Source: Paenibacillus sp. TCA20 (GTDB taxonomy: Bacteria; Bacillota; Bacilli; Paenibacillales; Paenibacillaceae). Taken from it: DNA of 64,000 nt. The position numbers and the translations under genes are program-made. The stretch's first letter is position 1. Every line of letters starts with the position of its first letter. The notes under the pieces were generated by a model. That model ran no database searches. It was not told the DNA's origin and worked only from the letters and a program-made list of their open reading frames with translations. Location: positions 124,007 through 188,006 of the forward strand of contig NZ_BBIW01000002.1 of the NCBI RefSeq assembly GCF_000732325.1, in the 5' to 3' direction. Below are positions 26,663-35,803 of this stretch, piece after piece.

Positions 26663-28630
26663 ATGGCACAAATGGAAGCTGCGATGACAATGAAGAAGAA
26701 ATCAGGTGACCTCCCCGATATGATCAAACGGATTATTGACTCAAAGGAACAGGATGTGCTTCGGGAAAATGCGAACTTGAACGGAGACTCTTTCAGTGGG
26801 AAGATGAGCAAGATTGGTTCTGAAGCATCCAAGGAATACGCATTAAAACATATTCTCCCCCCTTATGTCGCACGAGCTGTTGAACAAGGATATATTTATG
26901 TTCACGATCTGGACCAATATGCACTGGGCACCACAAATTGTATATTTATTCCGTTTGACCGCCTGCTAGAACGAGGATTCAACACGGGGAATGGCTCGGT
27001 CAGAACACCAAGATCGATTATGTCAGCCATGGCACTCGTGGCCATTATTTTTCAATCTCAGCAGAATAGTCAGTTCGGTGGTGTATCCGCCAGCAAGATC
27101 GATTGGGACCTGGCTCCTTATGTGAATCGCTCCTTCATCAAACATTACCGCAAAGGACAGCGATTGTTTGAAGAAATTAGAGCAATCGAAGATACAGACA
27201 TCCACTTTGCAAGCGAGAAGGCACGGTCCCTCTCACCCAAATCCTTCACATTTGCTCATGAAGAAACGATCCTAGAAACAAGACAAGCTGCCGAATCGCT
27301 GATACATAATTTGAATACCATGAGCAGCCGCGCTGGCGGTCAGATTCCTTTCACATCATTGAATTACGGAATGTGCACCTCACCAGAGGGGCGACTCGTG
27401 TCCCACTCTCTTCTCGATGCGGCGATCTCAGGCTTGGGTCATGGGGAAACGCCTGTGTTTCCGCAGCATATTTTCCAGTGCAAGCAAGGTGTTAATCAGC
27501 AGGAAGGCGATCCAAATTATGATCTGTTCTTAAAGGCAGTAGACTGCACCAGCCGCAGGCTGTACCCCAATTTTGTAAATGTCGATGCTTCATTTAACCT
27601 CCCTTACTATCGGGAAGGAGAACCAGATACGATCATTGCGACGATGGGCTGCAGAACGAGAACGATTGCAGATCGTTTTGGCAGAAACAGGCTGTCTGGG
27701 AAGGGCAATCTCTCTTTTAATACGGTCAATTTGGTCAAACTCGGCATTGAGCACGGCATCATTCTTCATCAACGGCGCTCGGCTAATCTGGACGGTTTTT
27801 ATAAAAATCTGCATTATTCCATGGAGACTGCCCTCTCGGGTCTACTCCATCGATACTCACTCCAATCCATTCAGCCTGCCAAAGCTTCTGATTTCATGAT
27901 GAGAGAAGGTGTCTGGGAAGGCGGAGAACAGCTACATCCTGACGAACCGGTTGGCGAGCTCCTGAAGCATGGGACACTCTCTATCGGATTCATTGGACTG
28001 GCTGAATGCCTCAAGGCCCTTCTTGGACAGCATCATGGGGAAAGTGAGCTTGCCTATAAGGAAGGAGTCAAAATTGTTGAAACGATGCGGGCATTCTGTG
28101 ATCGCAAAAGTGAGGAGTATAACCTTAATATTACGCTCTTTGCCACTCCGGCAGAGGGGTTATCCGGCAAATTTACGCAGATGGATAGAGAACAATATGG
28201 ACAGGTACCTGAAGTCACGGATCGGGAATATTACACGAATTCCTTTCATATTCCTGTCTATTACTCCATGAGCTGTGCCCGAAAAATAGAGCTTGAGTCT
28301 CCTTTTCACGAATTGTGCAATGCTGGTGCAATCTCCTATGTAGAGCTGGATGGAAATGTTCGCCATAATCAAATGGCTTTGCGCAAGATCATTCAGTATG
28401 CGCTCGCACAAAATATGGGTTATTTCTCTGTTAATCACCCGATTGACCGATGTCCTGATTGCGGATATGAAGGGGTTATCGGTACATCATGTCCCTCTTG
28501 TGGTGTGACTGAAGAACAAGTCCATTTTAGCCGGCTGCGCAGAGTTACAGGATACTTGACCGGAGATTACACAATCCGATTTAACGAGGCCAAGCAAGCT
28601 GAGGTACGTGATCGGGTGAAGCATCAATGA
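26663..28630 (+). CDS. nrdD: Anaerobic ribonucleoside-triphosphate reductase
   Basis: A 655-residue class III ribonucleotide reductase that makes dNTPs without oxygen, using a glycyl radical formed by NrdG. The C-terminus shows the Zn site CPDCGYEG...CPSCG and the glycyl radical loop RRVTGYLTGDY. There is a GTNCIFIPFDRLL-type segment near the N-terminus and the finger-loop GCRTR (Cys). The frame is open for 400 nt upstream, but AGGAGG directly before ATG 26663 fixes the start, and the upstream translation is not conserved-looking. Its stop overlaps nrdG (ATGA). An FNR-like box lies upstream. Confidence 0.96.
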   Translation: MAQMEAAMTMKKKSGDLPDMIKRIIDSKEQDVLRENANLNGDSFSGKMSKIGSEASKEYALKHILPPYVARAVEQGYIYVHDLDQYALGTTNCIFIPFDRLLERGFNTGNGSVRTPRSIMSAMALVAIIFQSQQNSQFGGVSASKIDWDLAPYVNRSFIKHYRKGQRLFEEIRAIEDTDIHFASEKARSLSPKSFTFAHEETILETRQAAESLIHNLNTMSSRAGGQIPFTSLNYGMCTSPEGRLVSHSLLDAAISGLGHGETPVFPQHIFQCKQGVNQQEGDPNYDLFLKAVDCTSRRLYPNFVNVDASFNLPYYREGEPDTIIATMGCRTRTIADRFGRNRLSGKGNLSFNTVNLVKLGIEHGIILHQRRSANLDGFYKNLHYSMETALSGLLHRYSLQSIQPAKASDFMMREGVWEGGEQLHPDEPVGELLKHGTLSIGFIGLAECLKALLGQHHGESELAYKEGVKIVETMRAFCDRKSEEYNLNITLFATPAEGLSGKFTQMDREQYGQVPEVTDREYYTNSFHIPVYYSMSCARKIELESPFHELCNAGAISYVELDGNVRHNQMALRKIIQYALAQNMGYFSVNHPIDRCPDCGYEGVIGTSCPSCGVTEEQVHFSRLRRVTGYLTGDYTIRFNEAKQAEVRDRVKHQ

Positions 28631-29139
28631 ATATATGCGGGTATATCCCTGAATCCGTTAATGAAGGGGCAGGACTGCGAGCCGTCGTGTTTATCAGTGG
28701 GTGCCGGCATGCCTGCCCTGGCTGTTTTAACAAGGATTCATGGGATTTTGAGGCAGGCACACCATTTACAGAAGTAGAACAGATGCGCATCATTCGAGAT
28801 ATTAAACATAACCCTCTTGTGGATGGTTTGACTTTATGCGGCGGAGATCCATTTTTCTCGGCAGAGGAATGCATTCAATTTATCGAGCATTTCAAAGAGC
28901 ATTGTCCTGACAAAACGATCTGGGCCTATTCCGGCTTTACCTTTGAAGCACTGCTTGCCAACAGGAAACGCAAACAACTTCTGCTTCTGTGTGACATGCT
29001 TATTGATGGGAGGTTTATAGAGGAGAAGAAGGACGTAAGTCTACTCTATCGGGGAAGTCGTAATCAGAGAATTATTGATGTAAAATGCAGCTTGAGGAGC
29101 AACAGAATCGTGCTATATAACGAGGGAATAAGTTATTAA
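28627..29139 (+). CDS. nrdG: Anaerobic ribonucleoside-triphosphate reductase activating protein
   Basis: A 170-residue radical SAM enzyme that generates the glycyl radical on NrdD. The cluster motif is GCRHACPGCFN (CX3CX2C), and the GGDPFFS motif that helps bind SAM follows. It is translationally coupled to nrdD by a 4-bp overlap. Its 3' end overlaps the convergent DUF1796 gene by 4 bp. Confidence 0.96.
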   Translation: MNICGYIPESVNEGAGLRAVVFISGCRHACPGCFNKDSWDFEAGTPFTEVEQMRIIRDIKHNPLVDGLTLCGGDPFFSAEECIQFIEHFKEHCPDKTIWAYSGFTFEALLANRKRKQLLLLCDMLIDGRFIEEKKDVSLLYRGSRNQRIIDVKCSLRSNRIVLYNEGISY

Positions 29140-29771
29140 TATTGCGTCGCATATATATCCTGAAGAATGTACCGCCAGATGCCATGATTGTCTTCAAACA
29201 TATTATCGACTTGAGGGATCAGCAGGGTGCAAACGTTGGGGAGCTCCCAATCCATTTCTACCACATTTTGAACCGAAGCATGGTTAACTACCAAGAGCCT
29301 GAATTCACCTGCTGTGATCTGTTGCAATACATCAATCAGCTCAGACGTTTCATGCCGTGTAGCCTCTGTACGTAAAAACAAAGTTCTCTTGTTAAGGTTC
29401 ATTCTATTCAAGAATCGTGCGGATCTACGCTCTATTTTATCTTGTAATATGGAATAGCTGGCTAAATGATGAGGGGTGTTCAGTACCAGTGGAAAATCAT
29501 GATGTGAGTATATATCATATGCAGCATCTCTCACAATATAGCACTCTGCCAGTGGATTAACCCCGATTACAGCCATATTCTCAGGCTGCATCATATATTT
29601 GAAGCGATTACGAAGCAGCTCCGTTACACCTGACAGCTGAGGTGTAATCATCCAGTCGATGACACCTGCCATTGTACGAATTCGGCTGTGATTCAACTGA
29701 CTTGCAGCCAGACAATTGTGACCAAGACTATAAGCAACGTCATAGTGCCCTTTAATATCTGCCCACTTCAC
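29136..29771 (-). CDS. DUF1796 putative papain-like cysteine peptidase
   Basis: About 211 residues. The N-terminal YDVAYSLGHNCLAASQLNHSRIR...AGVIDWM fits DUF1796, whose predicted catalytic Cys is in the SLGxNC segment; the His is probably in LVVNHASVQN or further up. The frame opens at GTG 29798, but AAAGGAGGA lies inside that extension and points to GTG 29771, 8 nt downstream. Activity is a prediction for the family. It converges on nrdG with a 4-bp overlap and no terminator between them. Confidence 0.8.
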   Translation of the reverse strand: MKWADIKGHYDVAYSLGHNCLAASQLNHSRIRTMAGVIDWMITPQLSGVTELLRNRFKYMMQPENMAVIGVNPLAECYIVRDAAYDIYSHHDFPLVLNTPHHLASYSILQDKIERRSARFLNRMNLNKRTLFLRTEATRHETSELIDVLQQITAGEFRLLVVNHASVQNVVEMDWELPNVCTLLIPQVDNMFEDNHGIWRYILQDIYATQY

Positions 29772-29899
29772 CAGATAGGATCCTCCTTTATAATTCACGT
29801 CTCCATATAGTAGATTACGTTAGTGCCATGGCTGCTTGTATTCCAATCTATTTATTGTTAAATTGATGCATTTGATATAATACCTTCACCCATAATTAA

Positions 29900-29926
29900 A
29901 AAAAAGCCCGCTGTCAAACAGCGGGC
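29900..29926 (-). terminator. Terminator after the SDR gene
   Basis: GCCCGCTGT-CAA-ACAGCGGGC is a perfect 9-bp stem with a 3-nt loop, followed on the minus strand by TTTTTTTT. It is one of the cleanest terminators of the window. Confidence 0.9.
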
Positions 29927-29955
29927 CTTATCTATTCTATTTAAACACAACAATC

Positions 29956-30714
29956 TTAGTATGCCATCCATCCGGCATCTGCGCTAATTACCGTGCCGTT
30001 CACGAAGCTGGCTTCGTCGGATGCGAGGAACAAGGCAACCTGAGCAATCTCAGCTGGTTTACCGATACGTGGATTGATAGCCAGTCCTGCTTGGGAGCGG
30101 CCCATGCCATACTGACTCACTCCAGTCATGGATGCGCTGATGTTAGTCTCTACTCCACCTGGAGCAATAGCCACACATCTGATTCCTTCTTTAGCGTACA
30201 TGAAGCCTGTATTTTTGGTGAAGCCAACAACAGCATGCTTGGATGCTGTATAAGAAGCACCTGCACGAGCACCTTGAAGTCCACCAGCGGATGCAATGTT
30301 GATAATAACGCCGCTTTGCTTCTCCATGAAGATCGGAAGCACTTTACGTGTAGCACGCATTACGCTCGTCGTATTGATAGCGAAAATACGCTCCCATTTC
30401 TCATCTTCAACCTCACCAGCCGGTTCAAAGTTGTCCATAATTCCGGCATTGTTCACTAGAACATCCACCGTACCGTATTTCTCCACTGTTGTATCAATCA
30501 GCGTATTAATATCTTCCAGAGAAGCGACGTTGGTCTTAATTGCAAAAGCCTCTCCGCCCGCTGCTTTAATCGTTTCAACCGTTGCGTTTGCACCTTCTAG
30601 ATTTAGATCGGACACGACAACCTTTGCCCCTTCTTGAGCATATAGGATCGCTGTTTCTTTACCCATACCGGAAGCAGCACCTGTAATAATAGCTACTTTG
30701 TTTTGAAGTCTCAT
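29956..30714 (-). CDS. Short-chain dehydrogenase/reductase
   Basis: A 252-residue SDR. Visible are the cofactor motif TGAASGMG, the acidic VSDLN that favours NAD(H), NNAG, and the catalytic Ser (NIASAGG) with YTASK. The C-terminus has the usual DEASFVNGTVISADAGW. It is annotated in many genomes as a glucose-1-dehydrogenase-like SDR, but the substrate is open. A tetR pseudogene is divergent from it, with a palindromic operator between them, so it was probably repressed by that TetR. Confidence 0.92.
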   Translation of the reverse strand: MRLQNKVAIITGAASGMGKETAILYAQEGAKVVVSDLNLEGANATVETIKAAGGEAFAIKTNVASLEDINTLIDTTVEKYGTVDVLVNNAGIMDNFEPAGEVEDEKWERIFAINTTSVMRATRKVLPIFMEKQSGVIINIASAGGLQGARAGASYTASKHAVVGFTKNTGFMYAKEGIRCVAIAPGGVETNISASMTGVSQYGMGRSQAGLAINPRIGKPAEIAQVALFLASDEASFVNGTVISADAGWMAY

Positions 30715-30763
30715 TTTGTATAACCTCCTATATTATCGTATGCGTTTACATTGATAAAATAAC

Positions 30764-30775
30764 GAACAATTGTTC
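30764..30775. promoter_or_regulatory. Palindromic TetR-type operator between SDR and tetR remnant
   Basis: GAACAATTGTTC is a perfect 12-bp dyad. A further TGTTCA half-site follows at 30782-30787. It lies 50 bp from the SDR start and upstream of a TATAAT (30797-30802) facing tetR. Confidence 0.5.
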
Positions 30776-30917
30776 ATTAACTGTTCACTTTTATATTATA
30801 ATGAATGTGCAAACAATTATTCAATCAGCAAAAAAGCAGCGATTTGTATGCTAACATACAATTACACAGTTAAATGTCTATTAACACATTTTCTATCTCA
30901 ATAGGAGGTCTTCGAGA

Positions 30918-31496
30918 ATGACGGATACGCATGATTCCATCGATCGTAGGATCGTTAAATCGAAGCAGGCACTGAAGGATGCACTCATCCAACTGATGTA
31001 AAAAAAAGAATTCAAAGAGATATCGATCACTGACTTGGTTCAGGTAGCTAATCTTAACCGCGGCACCTTCTACAAGCATTATCAGTATAAAGAAGATATA
31101 TTAGAGGAAGTCTTAGATGATGTGATTTCCGATCTGATTGAATCCTATCGTGATCCTTATATGCATGTCGAGGTGCTGGATATCAGCAAATTGACCTCTG
31201 CTGCTGTAAAGGTATTTGATCATGTATATAAATTCGCTGATTTCTATATTCTGATCGTTAAATCAGACAAGTTATCCGGTTTCCAGAATCGTATCTGCAA
31301 CGTACTGAAGGATCTGTCTCTCGAGAGCATATCAGAGCACGGACCACATACGAAGATCAATCCTGACATCCAAGCCAGCTACATTGCTTATGCTATCTTC
31401 GGCATTATTATTGAATGGATTAATGGCGGCCTTACCTTTAGCCCAGAATATATGTCTGAACAGCTGCTTGAGATTGTAAGTCAGAATAAAGAATGA
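30918..31496 (+). pseudogene. TetR-family regulator interrupted by an in-frame TAA
   Basis: ATG 30918 follows AGGAGGT at the right distance. The frame codes for a normal TetR N-terminus (RRIVKSKQALKDALIQLM), then TAA at 30999-31001 (codon 28), and then continues in the same frame with KKEFKEISITDLVQVANLNRGTFYKHY, the textbook TetR helix-turn-helix, to a stop at 31496 (about 192 codons in all). It is a nonsense change, not a frameshift, because both sides share one frame. A shorter product could only start inside the DNA-binding domain. Loss of repression of the divergent SDR gene is the likely effect. Confidence 0.85.
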
Positions 31497-31641
31497 ATAA
31501 GAAGGTTATGTGAATTCCCATTGAAAATGGTGTCCAGCTGTCATTCCCTGAATGTTTCATTGATCCGAAACAGAGGTAATGACGTACATATTTACGCTGA
31601 CCAGCGTGCATACTAAGTCAAGAATGGAAAGGGTGATTCTA

Positions 31642-31812
31642 GTGACTCACGATAAAACCGATCGCGGAGCTGGCGTGGAACCGATTCCTGAATCAGACAA
31701 GAACCATAAGCCTTTTGACGTACTTGATCAATCCGGTTCTATAACGAAAGCCAACTTGACCGAAGATATACTGGAGGCGCCGGATGAGGAACAGAAAACA
31801 AAAAAGCGATAA
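31642..31812 (+). CDS. Small acidic hypothetical protein
   Basis: About 56 residues from GTG 31642, which follows AAAGGGTGAT with 5-nt spacing; an ATG at 31624 in the same frame has no site. The product is hydrophilic and charged (GVEPIPESDKNHKPFDVLDQ) with a Lys-rich end. No family is recognised. The ribosome site and the terminator downstream (31887-31921) make it a plausible gene. Confidence 0.5.
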   Translation: MTHDKTDRGAGVEPIPESDKNHKPFDVLDQSGSITKANLTEDILEAPDEEQKTKKR

Positions 31813-31886
31813 GCAGGAAGCGCGGGGTATTTGGCTCTCATCCGCATATCGTCGCAGCTATTCCGCGCTTCATCATTCTCATAAGA

Positions 31887-31921
31887 CGTATAAGCCTACT
31901 GACGAATAGTAGGCTTATACG
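31887..31921. terminator. Bidirectional terminator before the rhamnosidase gene
   Basis: Perfect 14-bp inverted repeat CGTATAAGCCTACT / AGTAGGCTTATACG with a 7-nt loop, serving the small gene on plus and GH78 on minus. Confidence 0.8.
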
Positions 31922-31943
31922 TTCTTTCGTAATATTCAGTAAA

Positions 31944-34649
31944 TCATGAATATTTATAGCTGAACACATACTCGCCTGAGCCTGCTTTAAGCTCTACCGC
32001 TTCAGCTGTACTGGATATTTCTATTATTCCTTTCACATCCTCTACGGGATGACCGCTTTCCAATAAATGAGCGAGATCCGCTCCCTCCAGAATAATCTTA
32101 GCTTCTGCATTTACTGGAATCTGAATTCGTACCGTTCTAAGTCCCTTATCTTCTTGCCATGACGATTCAATCCGTCCGTAAGGGGAATCCAGCTTAGCCG
32201 AAGCATGCTTAAGCTGTCCAGCTGCAAATCTTGGATGTATGCGTATCTTTTTATAAGCAATATCCGAATCCTCCATATCAAGACCTGCAAGATACCGATA
32301 CATCCAGTCGCCAATTGCACCATAGGCATAATGGTTATAGGAGTTCATATCATCACTCCAGAAAGAGCCATCAGGCTTGATGCCATCCCAATGCTCCCAT
32401 ATCGTTGTGGCCCCTTGCGTAACCGAATACAGCCATGATGGATAACTATCCTGCAGCAGTAATTTAACGGCGGTCTCATGATAGCCATTTTCAGACAAGA
32501 CGATGCACAAATAAGGCGTACCTACAAAACCGGTCGTTAAATGATAGCCGTTCTGCACAACCATACGGTTAAGTTCACTTGCTGTTCTTCTTCTGGTGTC
32601 TCCATCAACGAGGCCAAACATTAGTGCAAGTACATGAGCAGTCTGCATAGGAGCAGCCAGACGACCGGCAGGGGTGACAAATTCATTCAGATAAGCTCTT
32701 CGCACCTGATACAGCAAATCACTGTATTCCTTTACGTCTTCGGATCTGCCCAGAACGACAGCCGCATTTCTTACGAGATCAACAGAATACGCATAGAACG
32801 ATGTAGCAATCAGATCGAGTGGTGTCGCCCCCACATAGCTGTTCTCCTTCGCATCTAGAGCAAGCCAGTCTCCGAAATGATGACCTGTATTCCATAAATA
32901 TTCGTATTCACCTTCACCTCGAATATAGTTCACCCAGGCTTTCATACTGTCATACTGCTCGGACAAGAGCCTGATGTCTCCGTAGCATTGGTACTGTGTC
33001 CAAGGACAGATGACCGCCGCATCGCCCCAAGCTGCCGAAGTATCTTTATTCCATTTCAAAATGTTCGGAATCGTGAAGGGTACACTTCCATCTTCTCTCT
33101 GATCAGCCGCCAGATCCCGCAGCCATTTGGCGAAGAAGGGCGCCACCTGATAATTAAATGCGGCTGTACGTATAAATACCTGAGCATCGCCCGTCCACCC
33201 GAGACGTTCATCCCGCTGCGGACAATCGGTTGGAATATCTACAAAGTTGCCGCGTTGTCCCCAAACGATGTTTTGCTGAAGCCGATTCACCCGTTCGTCT
33301 GAGCAATCGAATTGTCCTGTCTGAACCATATCAGAATGCATGACTTCCCCTGTGAAGCCCTTTAGGAGTACCGAATCATCAAGCTCCTCAAGCCCTACAA
33401 TACGAACATACCTGAATCCCATGAAGGTAAATGCCGGTGCATAGTTGTCTTCACCATTCCCCCGCGCTGTATATACGACTAACTGCTTCGCACTTCGCAG
33501 ATTGCCGGTGTAAAGATTCCCTTCCCGATCCAGTACTTCCGCATGATCTAGCGTAATCTTCGTCCCTGCATCCAGATTCATGTTCATCCGGATACGTCCA
33601 ACCATGTTCTGCCCCATATCGAGCACCGTTTCACCACGAGGAGTATGCAGTACCGACACCGGATGAATCGTTTCCGTTACCTTCACTGGCCAGTTCTCTT
33701 GTGCGATCAGCGGATGATACGGCAAATCCGATCGCGAGACGTCCTCCCAGCCGCTGTCATCATAATCGTATTTACTCCATCCTGCCTGCTCAAATCTCGC
33801 ATCATAGATTTCACCATCATAGATACTGGTGTAACGAATAGGTCCTTCTGATGATTTCCATGTCGTATCTGTTACTACAACCTCTTCACTGCCATCTGCA
33901 TATTCCACATGCAGCTCCAGCAGCACGGCACGATGCTCTCCATAAGCGCTGCGATATCCCTTCTCCCAGGAGATGCGCCCTGAATACCAGCCATCTGCTG
34001 CTTGAATGCCGATACCATTACCGCCTGCTTGCAGATAACGAGTTACATCGTACGTTTGGTATTGATGCCGGTAATGATAGCTGGTCCATCCTGGGGCAAG
34101 CAGTTCCTCGCCGACGCGTTCCCCATTTAAATGCAAGTCGTACAAGCCTGCTGCCGTAGCATACACTCGGGCAGATACGATATTGTCCTTCAGCTGGAAC
34201 GTTGTTCGGAGCAGTGAAACAGGTGGAGAATCAGGCCATTCCTGAGCCTGCTGCACAGCGGGCAGCTGCTTCGGCATAATCCATTTTGCCTGCCATTCAC
34301 CAGAGTCAAGAAATGCGGTCTCCCACCATCCTGTACTGCTCCACTCGGAACAATTGCCCTGCTGATCCCACACTTTAACTCGGTAATAGTAGCGTGTTCT
34401 GGACTGTAGAGCGGGACCGGTATATTCAATATGAATGGATTGATCTGATTCAATCCTTCCGGTATCCCATAGATACAGGCTGAAGTCAGGCAGATCTGAG
34501 ACAACAAGCTGATACGCCTGCTGCTTGATTCCTCTTTCCTTCGAATTCAATTTCCATCCAAATCGGGGGACGAACTGATCGCTCCCGAGTAATTCCTCAC
34601 GATATTCACAGGTGACTTGGCTCACTGAAAGTGCTGCTTGTGGATTCAT
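31944..34649 (-). CDS. GH78 alpha-L-rhamnosidase
   Basis: A 901-residue enzyme without a signal peptide. The N-terminal beta domains include ARVYATAAGLYDLHLNGERVG and APGWTSYHYRHQYQTYDVT. The (alpha/alpha)6 catalytic domain has the GH78 acid motif DCPQRDERLGWTGDAQVF near the middle and a base Glu in TTIWEHWDG. It removes terminal L-rhamnose from rhamnogalacturonan side groups or plant glycosides. ATG 34649 is preferred over TTG 34652 because of AGGAG spacing. It is divergent from an AraC regulator (34815), which is the likely activator. Confidence 0.93.
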   Translation of the reverse strand: MNPQAALSVSQVTCEYREELLGSDQFVPRFGWKLNSKERGIKQQAYQLVVSDLPDFSLYLWDTGRIESDQSIHIEYTGPALQSRTRYYYRVKVWDQQGNCSEWSSTGWWETAFLDSGEWQAKWIMPKQLPAVQQAQEWPDSPPVSLLRTTFQLKDNIVSARVYATAAGLYDLHLNGERVGEELLAPGWTSYHYRHQYQTYDVTRYLQAGGNGIGIQAADGWYSGRISWEKGYRSAYGEHRAVLLELHVEYADGSEEVVVTDTTWKSSEGPIRYTSIYDGEIYDARFEQAGWSKYDYDDSGWEDVSRSDLPYHPLIAQENWPVKVTETIHPVSVLHTPRGETVLDMGQNMVGRIRMNMNLDAGTKITLDHAEVLDREGNLYTGNLRSAKQLVVYTARGNGEDNYAPAFTFMGFRYVRIVGLEELDDSVLLKGFTGEVMHSDMVQTGQFDCSDERVNRLQQNIVWGQRGNFVDIPTDCPQRDERLGWTGDAQVFIRTAAFNYQVAPFFAKWLRDLAADQREDGSVPFTIPNILKWNKDTSAAWGDAAVICPWTQYQCYGDIRLLSEQYDSMKAWVNYIRGEGEYEYLWNTGHHFGDWLALDAKENSYVGATPLDLIATSFYAYSVDLVRNAAVVLGRSEDVKEYSDLLYQVRRAYLNEFVTPAGRLAAPMQTAHVLALMFGLVDGDTRRRTASELNRMVVQNGYHLTTGFVGTPYLCIVLSENGYHETAVKLLLQDSYPSWLYSVTQGATTIWEHWDGIKPDGSFWSDDMNSYNHYAYGAIGDWMYRYLAGLDMEDSDIAYKKIRIHPRFAAGQLKHASAKLDSPYGRIESSWQEDKGLRTVRIQIPVNAEAKIILEGADLAHLLESGHPVEDVKGIIEISSTAEAVELKAGSGEYVFSYKYS

Positions 34650-34724
34650 CAACCTCTCCTGCCTTCCTTTGTCGAATGTCGAATATCTTCCCTTGTGTTT
34701 TTCCCTCTTTCATTTTACGATGAA

Positions 34725-34738
34725 TGATAGCGCTTTAT
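34725..34738. promoter_or_regulatory. Weak cre-like site between GH78 and AraC genes
   Basis: TGATAGCGCTTTAT departs from the cre consensus at two fixed positions. It shares ATAGCGCTTT with the better site at 17391-17404. Confidence 0.25.
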
Positions 34739-34814
34739 ATGGTGTAATCAGAAAAAACATACAGACTAATCAGACATTATTTAAGAAGAGACAATACATG
34801 AGGAGGCAGGCGAT

Positions 34815-35672
34815 ATGATCAGTGCCAAACGGAGAATCGATATGATCAGAGGCGAATCCTTTTTTTCACAGGGTTTACCGTTATATCTCAATCGCAGTGT
34901 GGAATCATATGAGCTATCCGAGCATCAGCATGACTTCTTTGAGATCAGCTATGTTGCTGAAGGCAGCGGCACACATATCCTGAGCAGTACGAGCCTGCCG
35001 GTTAAGCAAGGGGATCTCTTTTTACTGCCCCAAGGTACGTCTCATGTCTTCAGACCTCACGGCATAACCAGCGGACAGCCGCTTATTGTCTACAATTGTA
35101 TATTAGCACTTGAAGAATTTAGACAGTCCGTGGCTCCCATTCCTGGCAGCGATGTGCTGAACACCCTGCTGACAATGCATGAATATCGCCAATACAGTGA
35201 TAAATATGGAAAACTACTTACTATATTCCAGAAATTACACCAAGAGTACCAAGCTCAGAAGATTGGAAGAGAGCTCGCATTGTATAGTGGTATCTTACAG
35301 CTGCTCCTGCTCATTAACCGAATGGAAACGGCAGAGGATCCTAGAGAAAGTGAGAATTCCATTCATCTGGAAGCGGTACTAAGTGAGCTGCATGAAAGAT
35401 ATGGCTATCGAATCACCGTACAGGAGATGGCGCATAAAATGGGGCTCAGTGAGCGGCAATTCCATCGAGTTTTTAAACGCCATATGGGGATGAACATGAC
35501 CGATTATCTGCAAAATGTAAGAATCCATGCGGCAGGACGTCTGCTTCGTACGACCTCGCAAAAAGTCAGTAACATCGCATCCGCTGTAGGGTATCAGGAT
35601 GTGTCCTATTTCAATGCTCTATTCAAACAGAAGACAGGCTGCACGCCAATTGAGTATCGACGGATGATTTGA
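34815..35672 (+). CDS. AraC-family transcriptional regulator with cupin sensor
   Basis: A 285-residue protein. An N-terminal cupin domain (SEHQHDFFEISYVAEGSGTH, then GDLFLLPQGTSHVF) binds the sugar signal, and a C-terminal AraC domain has two HTHs (TVQEMAHKMGLSERQFHRVFKR and VSNIASAVGYQDVSYFNALFKQ). AGGAGG precedes ATG 34815 by 8 nt. Divergent from GH78, so it probably activates rhamnosidase expression in response to rhamnose; that is inferred from position. Confidence 0.9.
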   Translation: MISAKRRIDMIRGESFFSQGLPLYLNRSVESYELSEHQHDFFEISYVAEGSGTHILSSTSLPVKQGDLFLLPQGTSHVFRPHGITSGQPLIVYNCILALEEFRQSVAPIPGSDVLNTLLTMHEYRQYSDKYGKLLTIFQKLHQEYQAQKIGRELALYSGILQLLLLINRMETAEDPRESENSIHLEAVLSELHERYGYRITVQEMAHKMGLSERQFHRVFKRHMGMNMTDYLQNVRIHAAGRLLRTTSQKVSNIASAVGYQDVSYFNALFKQKTGCTPIEYRRMI

Positions 35673-35690
35673 ATTTCTAGTTGAATCCGC

Positions 35691-35745
35691 AAAAAAACAG
35701 TGCCCGTATAGACAAGAGTCATGTCTGCATCCGAGCACTGTTTTA
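35691..35745. terminator. Bidirectional terminator between araC and glpQ-like genes
   Basis: AAACAGTGC (35695-35703) pairs with GCACTGTTT (35735-35743), with an inner AGACA/TGTCT pairing and A- and T-runs on the two flanks. Confidence 0.8.
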
Positions 35746-35803
35746 TCGTATCTATATGGGCCAGCAACAAGTACAGGTCTGATTCATTATGCTTCTAAGC
35801 TGA

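Noticed and set aside
30999..31008. Homopolymer (eight A) in tetR as a sequencing indel
   Set aside because: An indel would shift the frame, but the TetR sequence is in the same frame before and after the TAA, so a substitution is needed.
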